Shown here: positions 51,701 to 64,000 of the stretch, in pieces
How positions within the stretch are numbered: the first letter of the stretch is position 1
How the letters are laid out: the number at the start of each line of letters is the position of its first letter
Assembly: GCF_023278565.1 (NCBI RefSeq)
Contig: NC_064673.1
Span: forward strand, 3,968,001 to 4,032,000
From: Colletotrichum lupini
Lineage: Eukaryota; Ascomycota; Sordariomycetes; Glomerellales; Glomerellaceae
Direction: 5' to 3'
Length of the DNA stretch: 64,000 bases
Notes under the pieces: model-generated
Databases searched by the model: none
Seen by the model: the letters and a program-made list of their open reading frames with translations, nothing else
What the model was told of the DNA's origin: nothing
Made by a program: the position numbers and the translations under genes

Positions 51701-53400
51701 GCCCTTTAATATATCGTTACCTCTTTATAAGTAGTCGTAGTAATTAAAGTCTCTTACTAGGGCTACGTCTACCCTTTTACCTATTCTTATTTAGATATTT
51801 ATAATAGCTTATCTTAGTAAGTCGTATACCTATTATAATATCTCCGGCTTTTATACCGGCACGTATACTAATATTATTAATAGCTTTTAATTTAGAAGCT
51901 AAATAACGGCTATGGTAATATCCAAGAACGCTATTAATACTTACTCTACTTCTATTTTTCTATTTATTTATAATAAACTCCTAATTCCCTATCTTCTTTT
52001 ATCCCTTTATTCCGTTAGTACTATTTTTATTTACTTATTATATCTTATTAGAATAGTAATAACCTTACTTTTTATCCTCTGCGCTTATAGTTCTTATATT
52101 ATTATAATTATAAAGTCGCGTAGCGCCTCGTTATTTATTAAACTCTTATAAACCTTAGCTTATTTCTTTACGTTAAGCTAAAGGATCTAGACTTTTTTAT
52201 TAATAAGAGCGCGGATATAGCTTTAGATAGTTCTTATTAAATAACTCGTACGGTCCGCTATAAAGTACGTATATTATAATCGTCTTATTATAGTTATAAT
52301 AATAGTAATTTACCTTAGTATATTATTTATATACCTAGGGGTTTGCGCACTAATATACCTTATATTTAGTAATTTATTAGTAGTTATAGTATTATTAAGG
52401 ACGTAGCTACTACTTAAACGCTATCGTCGTACCGGACTCTCTTTTTATATAAAAAAAGCCCTCGGAGATTAGTTTATACGTATTACTAGCTTTAGTTATA
52501 AATATAACTATCGACCTATATACCTTAGGTATATCTTTTTTACTTAGCTAAGATATTTTAATAATAGTAGTCTCGTTTTCTTAGCTAAGTACCTCTGCCG
52601 CTTTAGCCTTAATATTACCTTTCTTATTTAGTACCTCGGTTCTTTTTATATTATTAATCTTTACGGAGTAGAGTTCGTCCTATAGAACTCGTATACTAGG
52701 ACCGAAGCTCTTTTTTATAATCTACTTAATAAGCCTATATTTAGTATTGCTACGATAAATAATCTAAATCCTATCCGCATTCCTTAGGTTTATTATAATA
52801 GCCCGATAGTATTAGCTACTCTATCCGTTTATTATACGTATCTCCTTTTTTACTATAGCCTAAACCTGACTTATATTAAGCTTATTACTACTTTTTTTAA
52901 TTCTTAATATATTAATTATATAAAATAGAGGGTCGCTATAGCTTAGTAGCGTTACGTTACTTATTATAATAACTTACGAGTTACGACCTTACTTACCTAA
53001 ACTACTTTACGTAACGTCTATATATAACGTACTTAGGCTATTCCGTATTATTATTATTATTACGAGTACTTTAAAGTTTTTATTTATCTTAGCGCTTTTA
53101 TTTTCTACGCCTTTTTTTATTACTTATAGCTCTTTTTTAACGGCTTATAGCTCGCTCTTAACTATTTATAGCTTTATAATAACCGCACAAAGCTCTATTT
53201 TAACGTTTTTATTTTACGTTTCTAACTTTTTTTATATATTAATTATAATTTTAACTACGCAATAGGCTTTATAGAGTAGAGTATACGGATAAATACTAAA
53301 TAAGAAGCTACTAATAAGGTTAATTTATAAAAATAAGTCTATTAGTTTATAAGATACTTAAGTACCCCGTATAATAATAAATAGTAATATTAATAAGATC
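48800..53400 (-). mobile_element. Tad1-like LINE retrotransposon, RIP-mutated, nearly full length
   Basis: On the minus strand, allowing for RIP, all LINE modules appear in order. ORF1 has LSKKDIPKVYRSIVIYITKA (about 52,500-52,555) and a zinc-knuckle end YELFNKNYLKLYP (about 52,230-52,275). The AP endonuclease has VALVGDFNYYDYL (about 51,735-51,775) and NDIVITIDLS (about 51,580-51,610). The reverse transcriptase has PQAGL-x-x-G-x-x-L-x-PILF (50,190-50,265), RGALAFIDDYI (about 50,145-50,180, the catalytic DD pair) and ERRSGAIFEIDKTAII (about 50,020-50,075). RNase H has an RTE-x-NPYIIELA segment (about 49,200-49,235) and KVAIRNPR (about 49,100-49,125). These fit Tad1-like fungal elements. Stops lie throughout, so it is inactive. 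The ends are estimates; no poly-A tail or target-site duplication was recognised. Confidence 0.85.
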
Positions 53401-56400
53401 GCGCTTAACAAATATATTACTAATTACTTAATTATTATATAAAAGATCTCGTCCGGTAGGTATAGTAAGGCTATAGCTTAGATACTTATAATTATATTTT
53501 AAAAAAGATCTAGGTATAACTATATACTTAAGAATAATAGGGTCGTAAGTATAAATAGTAGGACTCGGGATCGGACTTTATTAGCTACGTCCCCGTAATT
53601 ATTTATAACTATATTCTAAACTATATAGTAGCGTTAAATAGAGCGTTATTAAATCTTAATAGCTTAGTTAGCCCGCTTCCCCGTTTACTCCCTTTTTATA
53701 TAACTAGGCTAAAGGATAATACTATCGAGGTATATTATAAATAGTATTACTTTAATAAAAAGCCTTAATTAGAAACGATACTTTAAGCTTATATATAACC
53801 TAATACTTAAGAGGGGGCTAAATCTTAAGCTAGTTTATAAAGATTACGATACTTGGTTTTTTATTAACTAAGGTATACTAAAAGGTATAGCTTACCGATA
53901 GGTACGGAATATTTAGGTCTATTTCGAATATAAATATAATATTATAGTAGTATAATATTTATATTTAGTTAATTACTTTAGTCTAATAGCTCGTTAATAA
54001 AGATTAAATAGTAATAGAAATAGCCCCTAGTACTTTTCTTTTACCGGCCGATAATCGTTATATATTCTTTTAAGAATAATTAGAGATTAGCCCGTATAAA
54101 TCCTTAATATTCGTTTTAAACTTATTAAATAAAGTTTTTTAACTTACTAAAGTAATATTTAATAAGAACGATATTTAGCGAATACGGCGCTAAGTAAAGT
54201 AATAATACTCCCGTTATTATATATATCTCTTATATACGGTCTAAGTAATAAAAAGAGGTATTATTTATAATTAAAATAGACCTAGGCTCGGGCTAGCGAC
54301 CGTAGTATAATAAGAGTATCTCGATAAAACTCTTAAAAACTTTCGTATTTATTAATTTTTTATATACCTAAAAGTATATTACTTTATTTTAAGTATACGC
54401 TAGTAAGATCTAGTACTTCTAACCGTAGTAAAATCGCTTAATTTAACGTAGCTACTTCCCTCGAGGAACCTAGCTTTAATAGCATATATTAATACTCTTA
54501 TCTATACTAGATTCGTTTATAAATACTAACTACTTAGATAGGTACTACGAAATATAGTATATATATTCGTCTTATAGGTCTAAGTTATGCTCTTAAGTAA
54601 TATTCTATATAGCTTTCTAAAACTATTTATCCCTCTTTAAGTGCGCAGTTTTAAGTAAATTCGGCGTACTATCCGTAAATAACATTTTACTAAATCGGCT
54701 ATACTATTATTAATAAGCAGTCGTCTTACGTAGTAACTTATTATAAATAATATTTCGAAAATTACGTAAAGAACGAGTAAGATAAGGCGCTATAATAGCA
54801 AAGCCTAATACTAAGCTTACTAGCCTTTTTAAATTTATTAGCGGTAAGTTAAAAAATTATTTTAATTAAATATAGTTATTATAACTTAACGGAGAGGCTA
54901 CGGTATTTATCTATTCCTAGCATAAGCTATTTTTAGAGTAATTAATTTAGACCCCTTATTAATACTATATATAAGACTATTAAAATTCGTACTATATAAA
55001 GGCGTCCGTGCGCTTAGAGAATTAAAAGAGTTTAATTTAATAGGATATGCTTTTTATATATAGCTATAGTTTACTACTTTTTTAACTTCTTTTTAATAAG
55101 TATTTAGGCAATAGCGCAGGTTTTTAATATACTACGAGACGGCGATATATTACTTATTATTAGTATTCTAAAATACGAAGAAGCTAGTACTTAGAAAGAA
55201 CCCTAGAATTGCCCCGCCTATTAGCCTAGGTATTCGTTTTACTAAGTATCGAAAATCTACTTATAAATTTAGTCTTAAAAATTAGGCACAAACTTATATT
55301 AATTAACGGTCTCCCTCGCGTATTTAATATAATATATTAGGTAGGAATAAGCTTTAATATAACTAAAATATAATATAATTTATAATCTAGAGACGCAATA
55401 TACGATAATTTAGTTTATCCTATTTATATAAATAGTTTAAGGCTTTATTATTAGAAATATAGTAGAATGTCCTTGGGGTATTTAACTAGCTCTTATTCTT
55501 TTAAAAAAGACGGTATAGTTTAGAAATAAGTAATATATAAAATAAACCGAAGCTAACGTAAAGTAAGCCGAGGCTAATTAGTTAGCTAAGGCTATATACT
55601 TTATTAAAGAGGTTAATATTAGCTTCTTACGTAGCGTTTTACTAAGTAATAACGATAAATATAGTTCGCCCGGCTAAGTTTAAACGCTAACTTAGTAACG
55701 AGACTTAGTAAAAGATCGTATAATATATAATTAGTACTAGAGGATTAACGCTATGTTACGATAATAGTCCTATATTTAATACTAAATATACAAGCTCTTA
55801 TTAGATATAAATAGCACATAGATATAACGGACCTCTTTATATTATACTTTAAGTCTTATAATATAATTTATAAAGGATAAAGTTTATTTTAATCTAATCT
55901 TATTAGGACTATTACGCTTTAAGGCGGAGAAGGGGTCGTCTTAGTAATTTTTAAGAGCCTTAAATATTAAGAATATGCGCAAGAGAGGAAGCGATACGTA
56001 ATACGACGGTATATATAATAAGCTAGTGCGTACGTCTCGTAAAGAGTTACGCTATATTAAGAACGACGATAGCTCTATAAACCCGCTAGCTTTAGTAAGT
56101 ACTTAATAAAACGTTATAGCGCTAAGGTTATTAGCTAAGATAACGATACTTATTCTAAGTTAAATACTATACTACTAAACTAAGATCGCTCTTAGTAATA
56201 TAATAATAATAAGCTTAGTTACGATATTTACTTTAACTTATATATAACGTACGAGGTAGTTTATAGTATTATAGTAACGTAGTTAAAGCTACTTATTAGG
56301 CCTATTATTTTATAGCTACTTATTATATAATATAATATAAACAAACGTAGTCCTCCCTTTACTAAAGGGTTATAGTTATATAAAAGAGTATTTAGCTTAA

Positions 56401-57550
56401 CCGGAATTAAATAGCTCGTACTTAGTAAATAACTCCTTTATAGGCCTACTACTCTATTTCTTAAGTATAAATAGCTAGTATTAAGGCGCGTCGAGGTAAT
56501 AAATACTTTAAATATTAATTAAGTAAATCCTAGTTAAATAGTAATAATTTTATAAATAAGTAATAAGAACGAGATTACCGTTAGCTAAATAGATATTAAG
56601 CTAGTATAGTATTAATAAATATAATTTTAAAATAAGGTTTTAAAAGAGAACTAAATAAGGATAATAGAGCGTTATAAATATAATAGACCTATAGTAAGCT
56701 AATTTTTATTATTATAAGACGTACTAAGTAGTACTAATATACTTCGGATAAATATAACGCTACTTAGTTAATTTAGTTCGATAAAATAGTCCCGACGCAC
56801 TAATTAAGTAAGATCTTATACTCCCCGAACCCGTAAATACTCCTTCTTACTTTATAACTAACGCTAATAATAAATTACGCTTTTCGCTTTTTTATTAATT
56901 ACTTTATTTTTATATCCGTTTTACTCCCCTTTAAGTTAGGTTTATAGCCTTACTACTTATCCTAAACCCTATTCTTTTTATAAATACCCTACTACGTTTA
57001 ACTTAACGGATATTATGTTAAGCTAGTAGAGGATAGAAATAAGGAATCGTATATATATCCCCCCGGCTTAATAATCGTTACTTAGTATTATTTAATAGGT
57101 TAGCTATTAAGTACTATATAACTAATTAATTTAGAGTACTAGTCTAAAATGCTCGCTACTTATAGTATTCGATTAGTACCCCCCTATAAATAACCGTCTA
57201 ACCTACGTTTAGTATATATTAAGCTATAGCTTTTTTTTATTTATATTATACCTACTACTATACCTTTATCTAAACGACGGATAATTTTTATTACTTTACT
57301 ACTATTTAGTATAATATTACTACCTACTTATATATTCCCGCACAAAGATAATAATAAAGCAAGCTATTTACTACTCTACGACTATATTATTATAAGGAAT
57401 ACTAAAGACGTATACTTAAATATTAAGTTTACTTTTATCCGCGAATATATTTCTTACTTAGAAACAAATAAAGACTACTTTAAAGCTTAAATACGCTAGT
57501 TATATACCTATATTTAATATAGTATATTAAGGAATTTTACTTTACTTATT
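53400..57550. other. Unidentified RIP-mutated DNA with coding texture
   Basis: Plus-strand frames from about 53,640 to 55,700 have long coding-like runs broken only at former Gln/Trp codons, including VFNILRDGDILLIISILKYE (about 55,113-55,172) and, near 55,490-55,600, a Lys/Arg/Ala-rich coiled-coil-like end. The order (long core, then a charged tail) could suit a DDE transposase, but I see no DDE motif I would defend. Confidence 0.35.
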
Positions 57551-60500
57551 TAATTATCGTCGTATATAATATAACACTAAACAGGGCATTTTCGGAATAA
57601 ACCCCACCCACTTCCCTCGAGATAAGACCGGATTTAACTTTTTTAGACTCGTAATCGGAATATTACCGTTCTATTTTTTCTTATCTTGCCGTTTTTTATA
57701 ATATTAGCCGAGGCTACCGATAATTTAAAAAGGGAAAGCGACGAAGACGAAGTTCTCTTAGTTAGCCCGGTTTAATAATAGAAAAGCTAAAAGGTATAAG
57801 TAAATCGCGACGCAAATAGTATATTAACTAAGGGCCTAACCTATGCTCGAATTAGGTAGGAAAGTTAACTAGCTCTTTTATCGTAATAACTTAGAATTAT
57901 ATATTATTATAAAGAACCCGCATATATCTTCTAGCTAAATAAAAATAATTTACTACCTCAAAAGGACGAATAACAGAGGCTAAATAATATTAGTTATAAT
58001 CTAAATTAATAAATAGGAATTGCTAAACTAAAGTATTTTTATATCTACGTATTTACGATTATAATAGTATAGGTACGTATTAATAAAATAAGCTAATATT
58101 AAAAACGAAACTTAAACCCTTTTTTAAAATAGCGTCGCTTAGTTAGAATATTAGATAATAAATTAGGACGGTATTAGTAGGGCTTAGTTTATATTCCTAA
58201 ACTATGTACTTAGGGCAATAATATAGATTACTAAGCCTAGTTAATATACTCTAATAGTTTATAAAAGACGAGGTCCTAGTTATTATAATAAAACCCCCGA
58301 GTAATGTCCTATATTAAATTAGTTAGTAGTTTCTTAGTTAGTAATTATTAACTTACTCGCCTTAAATACGCAGAGTATTATAATTATTAACAAGCGCCCT
58401 CGCTTATTAAAAAAAGTTTTAAAAATAGTAACTAAAAATAAGCAAATTCTAAGTATTAAGTAGGCATCTCTATTAGTTAGATCTTATATATTAGAGCAGT
58501 AGGGTACGTTTACGATTACTTATAGCTATTTTTACTTATTTTATAAATAATTCTCATAATCCGTAGCGCTTAGGTACTAATAGTTATTATAGTTAAAGGG
58601 ATCTCTACTAGCGGCGCTAGCTCTTATAAGTATTTATTTAATATATATTATAATAAAATAAGCTAATATAGTCTAGAAGTTTATTATTAAGTATATTAAT
58701 TAAAGTACGAGAAACTAACTTATTTAATTTTTAGCGATTATTTAGAGGCGCTAGTTTTTAACCCGTTCTTTAAGCTTTATAAAAATTCTAGATTAGAGTA
58801 AGAAAAGCTAAAATAAGTAAACTAAATAAGTTAATAATATTATTTTAACGTTCCGATTTAATAAGGCCTAAACTAGCTATTTCTAAGTAATTTTACTAGG
58901 ATAAGGGTAACGTCGGCTAGCTAGTACTAAGTAAACTTTAATTATATAACGCTTATTTTTTTATTAACTAGCCTATTCTTTAGGTATGCTTTTATAATAT
59001 TAATAGTAGTATCTACTAAAAACGGGTTAAACTAATCCTATTTTTTGGGCTTTTTATAATAGTAGCTATAATAGGACTACTAAAACTTAAATAAGTAATA
59101 AAAAATATAAAATAAGGGTCTCTTTACTTAGCTCTATTACTACCCCTTCTCTATTTTAAAATCTCTACCTACTTAGTAATTTAGCTCTATTTACGTATTA
59201 ATAATTCGTATCGTACTATTCTAAGCTAGCGTTTTATAAACTAGATTCTAACTACGTCCGCGCCTATTTCTTAAAAAAAAAAGGAAAATTAAATTACTTT
59301 AGCTTACTTTATATTAATATAACTAGACCGACCTTTAGTATAAAAAAGACTATAAATATAGAACTAAGTAATATTACTCGCTCGTAGGCCCGCTACAATA
59401 CTTAGTAACTATTTATAAACGATATGTATAAGCTTTATTATATTATTCTTCGGATTATTTATATAAATTCGCTTCTCTCTTTCTTTTTTTCTTTCTTTCT
59501 TTCTTTTTTTCTCTCTTACTCTCTTATACTCTCTCGTAACGACTAATCCTTACTAACGTTAAATAATAATACCCTCGGAGTAGTTTATAAAGACTTTATA
59601 ATAAGATCTTTACTACGTAATTCTAGACTTACTTATGGGAATCCTGCGGGATTATTTATTTAAGAACTTAATAAAACCGGTACTTCGATTTAAAGCTCTT
59701 ATCTAAAATAATAAGTAAGTAATATAGTATTAAATATCTTATATACTTATAATTTCTATATATTACGTATTTATTCTAATTATCGAGGGCTAGAGCCCCC
59801 GGTTTTGTAAGTTATTTACTAACCGTTTAGCCTTTATATACTACCTATATAACTAATTTATAATAGTAATAACTACTACGATACGGAATAAGTATTTTAA
59901 ATAGATAAAATAGTAGATAAGCCACTATTGAATGTTACTATTCGGTCTATTTCACGGCTCTTCCGTAAATATGCTATATAAGTAATAAGGGGGTAGCTAA
60001 TAAAGTACGAGAGGGACTTATACTAACTATTACTATCGATATATAAAAAATCTTAAACTTATTTAGTATAACTTTATAAAGCGAAAATAATAGGCTAAGT
60101 GTGATTTATATAAAGAAAGGAAATATTATTAAGTAACTAATACTACCTACTTTTAGTACGCAATTAGTAATAAATAGTATTAGCTAGCTTTTTATCCGAG
60201 CGTAAAGGATACTAACCTAAGGGCTGCCGTAGTTATTAACTAGGACTAGAGCTAATACCTTATTTTAAAAATAGAGGGTCTTAGCGCTATAACTAGTTAA
60301 GAAAACTATAAATATAAAAGAAGAGTACTTAGAAAGTTAGCGGTATACGTAGTTTATTAACGGTTTCCCTTATCCTATAAATATCTAATTAAACGTTATT
60401 TCTAACCCATAGTAGTCCTCTATTAATAAATTTATCGTTAATATTTAGGAGCGGATTTACGGCTATATAGGCTTAGATTCTTAATATTTACTTAAATAGT

Positions 60501-63350
60501 AATAGCTTATAATAATAGTAGCAAGGGCGAAAACGGAAAGTATTAATAATATTATTAAGATTTACTTTCCTAAGTAGCTAGGGTTTAACTAGGTCTAGGC
60601 GTCGTTAATATAAAGCACGCTATTTAATATTAAGATCGAAGAGATTTTTAATTACGGTAATATTTTTTATTAGAAAATTATATAAGTTAGCCGCGTGTAC
60701 TACTTAATTAAGGTTATTATTTAAACGCGGTAAATTAAGTATTTTAACTCGTATATCAAGCTACTTATTATTACTAAACTTAGTATATCCCGCGCTAAAT
60801 ATTATAAAGCGACGCTTATTAAAATATATAACGATTTTAAATAGTCTAAAAAGGAGTTATAAAATAGGATAGCTATTTAGCGCGGTTATAAAAATATTAA
60901 GGACGCGGGAGGCTAAGTAGTACTTATCTTTTTTAATATAGGATTTTACTATTTTTATAAATATAAAATTAGATTTAACCCGGATAGTATATAGCGACTC
61001 CGGTGCCTCTAGCTATAAATCGAGGTCATTACTAATACGCTATACCCTATATAGTAATATTTATTTATAATTATTAGTAAATAGACGTAGCGTCGCTTTT
61101 TTAGCTACTTATATAACTAAGTAGTTTATAAGGACAGTTCGGATCTAGTATTACTCCGGTTAATATACTTTAAATATAACCTTAACTTTAGCTTTAAGTA
61201 GCTTAAATACTTAGTTATAAATATAAGCGCGTAGGGTACCGATAACTTACGGTAAGTACTGCTAGTAAATACCGTAGCTTGCGTCCTAAGTATATATATA
61301 TATTAATTATATAGGTAGGAATAGTACGAAGACCCTAAAACTAACTCGTATTACTACTTTCTAATACTATTTAGGTTCGGATACCGGTTCTTTTATTTAG
61401 TATAAGTATTCTAGACCTCTAACGGACGTAATAACGGCCTAATAGCTCTATATTTATTTAAGCACAGCGCGGTAATAAGAGAATTTATAGGCCTTATTAT
61501 AAGAGATTTATAAAATATAAACGTTATAAATAGCTCGACGGGTAGCCGAGCTTATTGAATTTAATAGGGTTAGTAGAGTAACTTTACGAGGTTTATTAAT
61601 TATAATTACTAATTTAATATATAATTTTAATAATTTATATAAATAAGTACGTAACGTATTATCTTAGTAAATAAGGGTATTAAAACGGGGTACGAAATTA
61701 TAATAGAGTATTCTAAAGCTATTAGCGTAATTCGGATAAAAGATATTTTTATAAAAAGTTAAATTATTAAGAATAGAGTATACCTCGGCAGGGAGAAATA
61801 ACTTTGCGGAGTCGTTAGTTTAAATATAATATAAAAAAATAGGCGAAGTAGTAAATAGGGTTTAAATAAATTATATAAATAGACTAGTAATAAGAGCGGA
61901 ATAAATAAGACTAGATTCCTATATTTAGTCAAAGATAATTCCTTTTTTATATAATTCTTTTTTTAATTTTTTTTCCTATTTTATAACTTCTATAACTTAT
62001 TATAATAGCTTACGTTATCCCGTTAACTCTATTTAGTTTTAAAGTATAGTTTTCGGGCTATACTAAGCTAGCTAACTTCTTATAAGCGCCCTGAACGGGG
62101 ACTACTCTCGTAAACCGCTCGTATATACTAATTAAAAAGGCTATTTTACTTACTTAGGCCGTGCTCTACGTTTAACGTACTACCCTAATTAACTTTTTAT
62201 TTAGAAAATAAGGCTTATTTACCGCTATAGCCGATTTAAAAAGGGTAAAATAGCGTAATATTACGAGGCTATACTAAAATAACGCCCTATACTTATTAGT
62301 CCTTTAGCTAGAGGGGCGAGGACCTAATTACCTTAAGAAGGAACCTTAACTTTAGTAAACTTATACTCTCCTACCCCCATAGCTACGGCCGGTCCTAATC
62401 CTCGGCTACTTTTTAATAAATAATAAGGGGACTTTTAGCCTCTAACCTCGTAGTTTACTTAAATAGGTCTATACTTATTAAAAGCGTATTATACTATAAG
62501 TATATAATATACCGCGGCCCTTAAGTTATTATAAAAAGCTATAGTTATAGAGGTCTTTAATACCGAAGCTAAAGGAGCTTAGTAAGGCCTATAATAAGCA
62601 CTTTACTTAGCTACTTCCTTTATTATACTAATATATATTTATTTTAAATATATTTCTATTTTAAACTTTATCTTAAGCTTCGGTATTTCTCTAAGTAGCT
62701 TATAAATAGTAATATAAGAAATTATTAACGCTTAGTAAATAAAGAATATAAATATTACTAGTCGTTCGGATATACTTAGATTTTTAAAAATAAATTAGCT
62801 AATAAACTTATAAAAAAAGAGGTTACCCTCTTAATACCTAACCCTCTATTACTAACCTTATACGCTAGAATAGTAAATAAAGTTAAAACGTATACCCAGA
62901 GCTATTCTTAATAATAATAAAATAAGTTTAAGTAGAAGTATAAACTATATACGTAAGAACTACCGTAGTCCTTAGATATACCCTAAAACTAGACTTATTT
63001 TATACTCTTTAGTATTACCTCTTAGCTACTATAAGAGATTAGGCTATAAGCACTTAACTAGCGAGGCTATAATATAAGTATGGGTATATTATAAGACTAA
63101 AGCTTATAGAGTCCTTCGTAAGGGCTCTACTTCCTAAAAAGTTCTTTTATAATAAGATCCGTATATCGTTCGCTAAGTTATTAGCGTCCTATCGCTAGCC
63201 GCATCCCAAATCTATTATAATTACTCCCCCCTCACGTAACTTTAGTCCCTAAAGTTATTACGTAATATCTTCCTTTAACGCTAATAATAAAGCTATTAAC
63301 GTCGTTATTCGTAATAGATTCCGTAAGGTATTAATAATATCCTTTCTTAC
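57550..63350. other. Unidentified RIP-mutated DNA
   Basis: About 5.8 kb with no nameable motif. A CT-rich microsatellite lies at 59,473-59,540. The stretch 60,430-61,560 has a coding-like texture but no recognisable family. Confidence 0.35.
59473..59540 (+). repeat. CT/CTTT-rich microsatellite
   Basis: Runs of TTTC and TTTTTTTC units, then CTCTCTTACTCTCTTA. A simple pyrimidine tract contains no CpA, so on this strand it would be spared by RIP. Confidence 0.85.
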
Positions 63351-63699
63351 TTAAGAATAAGGTATTACTCCTATCTCCTTATCTAACAGATACTTTATTA
63401 TTATTATTTAGTAATAGCGCGCCGACTAGTTACTAAGTTAGTAGTATATATTCGTAATAAAGTATTCCGACCGTCGTAATATATAAAAGCCCGCCCAGCC
63501 TCGCGGTTATTATTATTACTAGGCTATTGATTATAGTAAAAGATTTTTCGTCCGTTACTAGTTGCGTATTTACTTTTTCTTCCCTCCTTTTATTCGGCAA
63601 CTATTCTACGAATTCTTTTCTATATAACTATACTTTTCTTCTTACGATATTCTAATTCCGTATCGTTTCTTAATTACGACTTTCTTGCTATACTATTAC

Positions 63700-63965
63700 T
63701 AAGTATCTGCCGAAATATCTACTATTTTGCGTATTTAGGATATACTTAATATAGAGTATAATCCTAAGAAGGGCTTCCGCGGTCTCTGCGGCGGTGCTCC
63801 CTATATACGCTACTTAGCTAGTTTATATTATAATATCGACGAGCTTGTCTATATTATTAGCGCTTACGTTGCTAAGTATATTATTTATTAAATTAATAAG
63901 AAGAAGTATTCTATTATAAGTCGTCGAGTCCTTGCTAATCCGTTACTAAAATATTAGCTAACGAT
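63700..63965 (+). mobile_element. Probable gypsy-type integrase fragment at right edge
   Basis: A plus-strand frame reads PKKGFRGLCGGAPYIRYLAS and then LYYNIDELVYIISAYVAKYI. The next codons restore, with two C-to-T reversals, to the CxxCQxNK end of the HHCC zinc finger of retrotransposon integrases (Y-x-x-Y-Q-INKKKYS as it stands). The spacing between the LYY position and this motif fits metaviral (gypsy) integrases. The catalytic core would lie beyond the window, or follows in the next bases. Only this short region supports the call. Confidence 0.4.
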
Positions 63966-64000
63966 GTTTTTTAGGTTCCCGAGGAGCTATATAGCGCCGC

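Larger units (their letters stand above)
20860..64000. repeat. RIP-degenerated AT-rich repeat block
   Basis: From about 20,860 to the right edge composition drops abruptly to AT-rich. CpA and TpG dinucleotides are nearly absent (whole 60-base lines such as 22,681-22,740 and 23,041-23,100 have none), TpA is in great excess, and CpG persists. This is the expected footprint of repeat-induced point mutation, which changes C to T mainly in CpA on either strand of duplicated DNA. No functional gene survives: every recognisable frame is broken by TAA/TAG codons at former CAA, CAG or TGG positions. The mutation load is highest from 21 to 44 kb and somewhat lower at 45-50 kb and beyond 63.3 kb. Confidence 0.95.

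Noticed and set aside
51912..52151. A 79-codon plus-strand hydrophobic frame
   Set aside because: It overlaps the LINE endonuclease/ORF1 junction on the minus strand and is the complement of that coding sequence; the membrane-like look comes from Ile/Leu/Tyr codons in AT-rich DNA.
20860..64000. CRISPR-like or mitochondrial origin of the AT-rich block
   Set aside because: There are no regularly spaced repeats, rRNA, tRNA or respiratory genes; CpA/TpG loss with CpG retention and readable LINE and recombinase relics point to RIP-mutated nuclear repeats.

Overview
The window comes from a filamentous ascomycete (Pezizomycotina, probably Sordariomycetes; I cannot name a genus). The evidence is short phase-conserved introns with GTAAGT-type donors and CTAAC-type branch sites, an Egh16-like secreted protein, and above all a 43-kb block with the footprint of repeat-induced point mutation (RIP). 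It splits sharply into two compartments near position 20,860.

Left compartment (1 to about 20,860) has normal base composition and holds five supported genes. They are: the 5' end of a Bqt4/KilA-N (APSES-like) gene running off the left edge (complement 1-238); a Rho GDP-dissociation inhibitor (3,839-5,404, 4 exons, 199 aa); the catalytic subunit of protein phosphatase 4 (complement 6,161-7,324, 4 exons, 321 aa); a zinc-knuckle, proline-rich, RS-tailed protein (10,430-12,731, 3 exons, 701 aa); and a secreted Egh16-like/Gas1-type protein (complement 13,704-14,668, 2 exons, 293 aa). They lie as divergent and convergent pairs with 0.8-3.6 kb spacers. They are housekeeping or signalling genes plus one secreted protein, with no sign of a pathway cluster. 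The stretch 14.9-20.86 kb has no confident gene, only weak, possibly broken coding traces at 19.2-20.7 kb.

Right compartment (about 20,860 to 64,000) is an AT-rich RIP wasteland. CpA and TpG dinucleotides are almost gone while CpG survives, the pattern expected from RIP acting on CpA. Reading through the C-to-T and G-to-A decay, I can recognise: two DUF3435 tyrosine-recombinase relics with C-terminal zinc-binding segments (about 22.6-24.3 and 34.6-36.2 kb, both + strand, about 11.9 kb apart); an ankyrin-repeat gene relic (29.2-30.4 kb); a 2.8-kb unidentified repeat present twice (25.3-28.06 and 45.05-47.93 kb), the second copy less mutated; a nearly full-length Tad1-like LINE on the minus strand (about 48.8-53.4 kb: ORF1, endonuclease, reverse transcriptase, RNase H); and a probable gypsy-type integrase fragment at the right edge.

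The most interesting points are two. DUF3435 recombinases are the 'captains' of Starship giant transposons, and the first recognisable thing inside the AT-rich block is such a gene pointing inward, with ankyrin-gene debris behind it; this could be the dead left end of a Starship-like element, though a plain DUF3435 repeat family explains most of it too. Second, the 849-nt first intron of the RhoGDI gene contains a 124-codon reading frame that starts in good context and runs in frame into exon 2, suggesting a second promoter and an N-terminally different RhoGDI isoform.
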